This document shows positions 58,992-64,000 of a stretch of 64,000 nucleotides of DNA, piece after piece. Position numbers and translations under genes: made by a program. Positions within the stretch are counted from its first letter, which is position 1, and each line of letters opens with the position of its first letter. The DNA comes from Thamnidium elegans (taxonomy: Eukaryota > Mucoromycota > Mucoromycetes > Mucorales > Mucoraceae), in contig JAIXMG010000007.1 in assembly GCA_025201345.1 (NCBI GenBank), forward strand, positions 248,001 through 312,000. Direction: 5' to 3'. The notes under the pieces were generated by a model. It saw only the letters and a program-made list of their open reading frames with translations, did no database searches and was not told where the DNA came from.

Positions 58992-59104
58992 AAAAAAACT
59001 AGTAGTGGGCCAATGAAAACAATGCACTAAAAAAATAAAATAAAAAAAGAATTTTTTTTTCTTTCTTTTCCTTTCTTTTTAGTTCTTTCTAATATTTTTT
59101 TACC

Positions 59105-60560
59105 ATGGCTATTGAGACAAGATATTATGAAACTCTTGAAGTGGAGGTTGACGCTTCTGATAACGAAATTAAGAAGGTTTGTCTTTTGTAGTTGTCAGTA
59201 ATACAGTAGACTAATTTACTTTTTTATTATTAGGCTTACAGAAAATTGGTAAATTTTTATTATTATTGACGTATCATTGTAGGAATCACCCTGTAACCTT
59301 TTTTTCTTTTTTGTAATGTAGGCAATGAAATACCATCCTGATAAGAACCCTGATGAAGGAGAAAGAGTAAAGCATTTTTTTTAAATACCACTAAAAACAA
59401 GTCTTAAATTGTGGCTAAAAAGTTTTTTTTTCGACTAGTTTAAGGAAATCTCTCATGCTTATGAGATTCTTTCCGATCCTGAAACTCGTGCCACTTACGA
59501 TCAATTTGGTGAAGACGGACCTGGACATGGTGGTGGAGGAGGTTACGGTATGTCCGCCGACGATTTATTTGCAAACTTGTTCGGAGGTGGAGGTGGCGGA
59601 GGAGGATTTGATTTCGGAGGAGATTTCCACGGTGGTATGGGAGGTATGCCTCGTCGTCCTAGAAAGGGAGAGACAATGAAGTATCCTTTATCGGTCACAC
59701 TTGAAGACCTTTATCGTGGAAAGAAGACAAAGTTAGCATTAGAAAAGAACGTTATTTGCTCTAATTGTGAAGGTAAGGGTGGCAAGACTGGCGCAACCAA
59801 GAAGTGTGGGTCTTGTAAGGGTCGTGGTTTCCAAGTTGCTATGCGTCAAGTTGGTATGGGTATGATTCAACAAATGCAAGTACCTTGTGCCGATTGTAAC
59901 CATACTGGTGAAATTGCCAAGGATAGATGTAAGAAGTGCAAGGGTAAGAAGGTAACTGTCGAAAAGAAGTTCCTTGATGTCTTTATTGAAAGAGGTATGG
60001 AGAACGGCCAAAAGATTGCTATGAAGGGTGAAGGTGATCAAGAACCTGGTGTTGAACCTGGAGATGTCATTCTCGTTTTAAATCAAAAGGAACACGCTGT
60101 CTTTACTCGTGAAGGAACTGATTTACTTTGTAAGGTCAAGATTTCTTTAACTGAAGCACTTTGCGGTTTTGACAAGGTAATTGTGACACACCTTGATGGA
60201 CGTGGTATCCAAGTTAAAAATCTTGCTGGATCTGTTATTAAGCCTGGTATGGTGAAACGTATTCCTAATGAAGGTATGCCTACTTATAAGCGTCCTGATA
60301 CACGCGGCGATCTTTATATTGAATTTGATGTCGAGTTCCCTGCTGATAACTTTGCTACTGCTGCTCAATTATCTAACCTTGAAACTATTTTACCCAAGAG
60401 AAAGAGAGAATCTCCTCAACAAGAACTTATTGATGAATGTCGTCTTATGGATGCTAGTATGGAAGCCTTTGGTGCTAGTGGTAATAGTCGTAATGCATAT
60501 GATGAAGATGAAAGTGAAGATGAAGATGGACAAGGTGGTGTTCGTTGTGCTCAACAATAA
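59105..60560 (+). CDS. YDJ1: Type I (class A) DnaJ/Hsp40, Ydj1-like, farnesylated
   Basis: Hsp70 co-chaperone. The J-domain is split over four exons: MAIETRYYETLEVEVDASDN; a 15-nt exon coding AYRKL; AMKYHPDKNPDEGER with the HPD motif; and the main exon starting FKEISHAYEILSDPETRATY at 59440. A Gly-rich linker follows. There are four CxxCxGxG-type zinc repeats (CSNCEGKG, CGSCKGRG, CADCNHTG, CKKCKGKK), then the substrate-binding CTDs. The C-terminus CAQQ is a CaaX box comparable to yeast Ydj1 CASQ, so farnesylation and ER/membrane association are likely. The acidic stretch DEDESEDEDGQGG precedes it. Confidence 0.95.
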
Positions 60561-60670
60561 TAAAAAAAAAAATATAGACTCTTTTTTTTTATATACATAT
60601 ATATATTTACAAACAGAAAAATAAAAAAAAATTGTGTACACTCTTTTTTTTTTTTTTCTTTTATTTTTTT

Positions 60671-61254
60671 TTAGTAGTCCTCATCGTCCTCATCGAAAGG
60701 ATCTAAACGATCTTGAGGAGGAGGAGACCTTGAATCTTCTCTGTTAGTAGCCCTTTCTCTTTGCTTTAGTGCTTGAAGTTTCTTTTGTTTGTTAACTTCT
60801 TCACAAGCGTCAATCCAACCAGAATAAACGTCAACAGGCTCATCCAAATCTATGTTTACATTTAATAAACCCATTTGACTCTTTCTTTTTTTATATACAT
60901 ATATACTTACAAGTTACGACACATTGCCAACTTACATCACAAACCTTGCAGGACAAAAGACCAACCTTATTTGAATGATCACTATTTTAAAATATTGTTA
61001 TTCTACTTTGTTGACAAAATAAAACTGGGTAGCAATAAATCTCTTACATTTTACATTCGATACTGTTCTCATGGTTACAAAAGAGACAGTTGAATTGCAC
61101 GTCAAGTTTGTCCTTGAGCTTCTTTTGAGGCTTTCTTTTTGTCTTTCTTTTACCCTATAAAAAAATTATTTAATTCGTATTTGTTTATTTTTTATTCTTT
61201 TTTTTTCGCAGCAGCAAAAAAAAAAAAAAAAAACTAATATATTTTACTTACCAT
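60671..61254 (-). CDS. ELF1: Transcription elongation factor 1 homolog (Elf1/ELOF1)
   Basis: Small zinc-ribbon protein binding elongating RNA polymerase II, with roles in transcription through chromatin and transcription-coupled repair. Four exons on the minus strand: 61254-61252 (ATG only), 61154-61048, 60981-60911 and 60849-60671. The spliced product reads [52 protein letters not shown], then [20 protein letters not shown]. The two CxxC pairs and the LxEPVDVYSxWIDACE block are diagnostic. A charged C-terminal tail (to [10 protein letters not shown]) follows, as in other fungal Elf1 proteins. A 67-codon frame starting within the last intron is not the real start. It is divergent from snurportin-1, 183 bp apart. 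Confidence 0.92.
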
Positions 61255-61437
61255 TTCAGATATAAAAAAAGAGGTTACAAAGAAAAAGAAAGGCAATATT
61301 ATTTTACACGAAAAAAAGATTTTTTATATCTTTTTAGTAGCTTTACTACATGCACCGCTTCAAAATTTACCTAAAATACGTCATAAGCGATTTCTTTACC
61401 CTCCTTTTTCTTTTTTTACTACGTTATTTTTTTTATC

Positions 61438-61782
61438 ATGTTCCAAGACTTCAAGTTTGAAACACCTAAAAAAGACGATAAAGAACAAATGGACCAAGAA
61501 AACAAAGTATCTGAACTTACGTTTCAGTTCAGTCGTATTTCTGCTAATGAAGGGTCTCGTCTAGAGTCTTTTCAAGCTCACCGATCTCCTTTAGCTAGTA
61601 GATCTCGTGCAGAGACGCAAGAAAAACGACGACTAGAAGCACTTGAACTACAGAAAAGAGTAATTTTTTATAGTGTTTAAACCCAGATAGAGTTCTACTG
61701 ATTATCTTTTTTTATGTATGTGTAGCAACGTAGTATTACTGTATCAAAAGCAAGACAATTAGCGCTAGGCATAGCAGCGGAA

Positions 61783-61814
<32 letters not shown>

Positions 61815-62643
61815 AGAAGAAGAGGAAGAAGAAGAAGAAGAGAGAGTACAAGTACCAAAAAGATCAAGAGATTTAGACGATGATATGGAAGAAGTAAGCA
61901 AATTAATCAAAACCAATCCAAAACATAAAAAGAAGAATAAAAGAAAGAACATTCATGCGTAAAGTAGTAGTATATTTACAGCCTTAAATTTTTTACTAAA
62001 AAAAAATAGTGATCAAATTATGTACGCCGAGAACCTGGAAAGTATACCCGACGATTTTATTGATAATTGGGTTATGATGATATGTCCAAAAGGTAAAAGA
62101 TGTTTGGTAACATCTGGTAGTGGCGAAACCATAGCACGTTCAAGAGCTGGTCATATCATTGGACGTTTCCAATCCATGATACCGAACGGGTCAAGGTATA
62201 TTATATTACACACACACAAAGAGGTACTAACTTGTATAATCAATAGTGCTAATCGTACATCAGACTTTTGTATTTTGGATTGTGTATATGACCCAGTACA
62301 TTGGACATTTTACGTACTAGATATCATGTGTTGGCGAGGATACCCTATATTTGACTGTGATACAAATTTTCGACATTTTTGGTTGCAAACTAAAATTGAG
62401 TCAAGTGAATTAGACAAACCAAACAATGACAACAAATTCTATCAATTTAAGGCACTTCGACCTGTGTTAACTAGTGAAACAAAACAAGTGGCAGAAAACC
62501 CTGAAGCCTATATTACCAAGCAAGGTTTTAATTATGAAATTGATGGCTTGTTATTTTATCATCGTCAAACAAATTATCGTGGTGGGAATACACCTTTAGT
62601 GTGCTGGGTAGCTAGATCTGATGTAGATAAACTGCTACAATAG
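61438..62643 (+). CDS. SNUPN: Snurportin-1, import adaptor for m3G-capped snRNPs
   Basis: Three exons (61438-61659, 61726-61958, 62010-62643) join into one protein of about 360 residues. Exons 1-2 carry the importin-beta-binding region (RLESFQAHRSPLASRSRAET, QEKRRLEALELQKRQRS, VSKARQLALG), matching the human IBB pattern. The junction of exons 2 and 3 gives HADQIMYAENLESIPDDF, matching the human HYANQLMLSEW region, which confirms the splice. The cap-binding domain reads CPKGKRCLVTSGSGETIARS, LDIMCWRGYPIFDCDTNFRH and YEIDGLLFYHRQTNYRGGNT. A poly-Glu stretch of about 24 residues (61780-61850) is inserted after the IBB. Without splicing, the last two exons look like separate short genes. Confidence 0.92.
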
Positions 62644-62797
62644 ATAAATAAAAAAGCCACTTTTTTATATACATATAAGAGTCGACCGAGATTCGGGCAA
62701 CTTTGTTACTATAATCTTGTATCTCCGATATTTATACACCCTTTTCCTCTTTACTTTCATATTTTTTTTTTTTTTTTTTTTTTTTAAAATAATAATA

Positions 62798-63100
62798 ATG
62801 TGGAAACGAGAAAGAATGATGGTGGATGTCATGACAATACAAAATACAGATGCCACAAATAATAATAATTTACTACAAAATAGACAGTATTACCCGTTTC
62901 AAGGCCTTCAGGACGATACAAATAATTTTTATGCAGGAAAGGAATATACAACACAAAATAACTTTTCAAAAAAGAGACCATTACAAACAACTGAAACAAT
63001 ACCTGTGAAAAGGCAAAAGCAAGAAGTTGTTTTGAAAACAAATTATACCTTTACTTCTAAACCATACGATGTCATGGAGAATCTAATGTACTACTATTAA
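62798..63100 (+). CDS. Small hypothetical protein, about 100 aa, with NLS-like basic clusters
   Basis: Single exon starting MWKRERMMVDVMTIQNTDAT after a 24-nt T tract. It is Asn/Gln-rich, with basic clusters FSKKRPLQTTETIPVKRQKQ that resemble a bipartite nuclear localisation signal, and ends DVMENLMYYY. An upstream in-frame ATG at 62717 would add translated poly-T and is unlikely. Family not recognised; nuclear location is inference. Confidence 0.45.
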   Translation: MWKRERMMVDVMTIQNTDATNNNNLLQNRQYYPFQGLQDDTNNFYAGKEYTTQNNFSKKRPLQTTETIPVKRQKQEVVLKTNYTFTSKPYDVMENLMYYY

Positions 63101-63199
63101 AAAAAACCATTCTTTTTTTTTTGTATATTTTTTTTTATTTGTTTTTTTTTCGTATTTGTACTGTATTTATTTTTTTTCGTTCCTTTTCTTTCTCTCTCT

Positions 63200-64000
63200 T
63201 TAATCTCTCTTTAAAGGATGAACTTGAACTTCAACAGGTTGGTCTTTACGGATGATAAAGATTTGAAGGTTATCACCAGTATAAATATCACGTTCAGTAG
63301 CAGAAGTGAATGCATCCTTTACAATCTTGAGTACTTCATCTAATTCCATATTCTCGAATACTCTATTTGCCATATTCTTCTTTCCTACTTGATTATCCAA
63401 AAAGGGTTGAATTAATGCAGAAGCAGATCCACTAGCACGGAATGATTCACGTTCAAATGATCCAATAGCATCATAACAGTATACAGCTCCTTTACCTGCC
63501 TCATCAACGCCACCTAAAATACAGAAACTGTAGTAAGGGAAGAATCTCTTTTGGTACAATGTAATAGATAACATTTGCGCCAAAGCTGTAACTGACATAT
63601 CTTTTTCATGAGAAAATTTATACCACTACAATAAAATATTAATTATCGAGAATCTTTTTCTTTTTGGAGCAGTTATCTTTTTTTTACCTTGAGATTTTGG
63701 TCAAGCACTTTCTTTAAAGTTAAACCATCGGCATGGAAACCATTCATGGCAATAACAGAAGTATCAGTTAAAGTATAAGATTTAGGTGAGAATCTAGAAT
63801 TAATACTATAACCAGTACTTTGTCTAGTATCAGATGCAACTACACAAAAGTCTTTTCCTGCAATAGCTAAAGAGGTACTAAAATAAAAGAAAAAAAAAAC
63901 ACGCTTAGAAAAAAAACTTGTACCTGTACTTTTTTTTTATTTTGTATTTATTTTACCCTCCATTATCATCATAAGGTTCAAATTTGTGTTCAATAGGTAC
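63200..64000 (-). CDS. PRE7: 20S proteasome subunit beta6 (Pre7/PSMB1), 5' end outside window
   Basis: Non-catalytic beta-ring subunit. Visible exons give [15 protein letters not shown] at the right edge, then [54 protein letters not shown], then [19 protein letters not shown]. The last exon has [40 protein letters not shown] and [18 protein letters not shown], ending PLKRD. These match PSMB1/Pre7 block by block. The start codon lies beyond position 64000. Confidence 0.95.

Noticed and set aside
60671..60874. 67-residue minus-strand frame beginning [14 protein letters not shown] as a separate gene
   Set aside because: The first part lies in an intron; splicing at 60849 joins the [15 protein letters not shown] block to upstream exons and yields a full Elf1 protein.
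61695..61952. Minus-strand poly-Ser protein
   Set aside because: Antisense of the poly-Glu (GAA)n stretch of snurportin.
62020..62643. Separate snurportin-like gene starting at MYAENLESIP
   Set aside because: A GT-AG intron (61959-62009) joins it in frame to the IBB-coding exons and restores the HADQIMYAE region.

Overview
The window looks like nuclear DNA of an early-diverging fungus, most likely Mucoromycota (Mucorales-like). It is AT-rich and full of A/T homopolymers. Genes are compact and carry many short introns (about 50-100 nt) with GTAAGT-like donors and TAG/CAG acceptors. Proteins are of fungal type (Rim2, mevalonate kinase, Ydj1, metacaspase, Chm7), but three genes absent from budding yeast (Aph-1, snurportin, NIPA) are also present. 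The mariner-type transposase remnants resemble a family I associate with Mucorales genomes. The species assignment is inference only.

Layout. 0.2-8 kb: FIP1 (mRNA 3'-end processing), convergent with a divergent exportin-1/CRM1 gene; a 74-residue orphan; a Rim2-type mitochondrial pyrimidine nucleotide carrier. 8.8-13.1 kb: a stand-alone Utp12-domain protein and a phospholipase D. 13.1-17.4 kb: gene-poor, with three tiny genes. 17.4-25.4 kb: peroxiredoxin (Ahp1/Prx5 type), alpha-arrestin, a four-TM protein, an RNF126-like E3 ligase, the gamma-secretase subunit Aph-1, and a PTC7-like PP2C phosphatase. 25.4-45.1 kb: repeat-rich region. Two nearly identical 3.17-kb sequences lie in opposite orientation (27160-30332 and 39796-42954). 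Both carry the 5' half of a mariner-type transposase gene and a nested foldback MITE, and they bracket 9.5 kb that still holds two intact host genes (an ADF-H + PH protein and a NIPA magnesium transporter) plus scrambled transposase pieces. 45.1-64 kb: dense housekeeping DNA with tRNA-Arg(ACG), a secreted GH31 alpha-glucosidase, a FAM210-type protein, an SVOP-like MFS transporter, RPS20 divergent from mevalonate kinase, a PhyH-type dioxygenase divergent from a metacaspase, CHMP7/Chm7, Ydj1, transcription elongation factor Elf1 divergent from snurportin-1, a small orphan, and the proteasome beta6 subunit running off the right edge.

Functional links. Snurportin-1 is normally recycled by CRM1, and both an authentic snurportin (with its IBB region recovered across introns) and an unusual CRM1 homolog lie here. 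Several genes have extreme exon structures: start-codon-only exons in the peroxiredoxin and Elf1 genes, and 9-nt and 15-nt microexons in FIP1 and Ydj1. No obvious new multi-gene system was found. The best candidates for follow-up are the inverted-repeat-bounded cargo block, the divergent CRM1, the Aph-1 gene and the ADF-H/PH protein.
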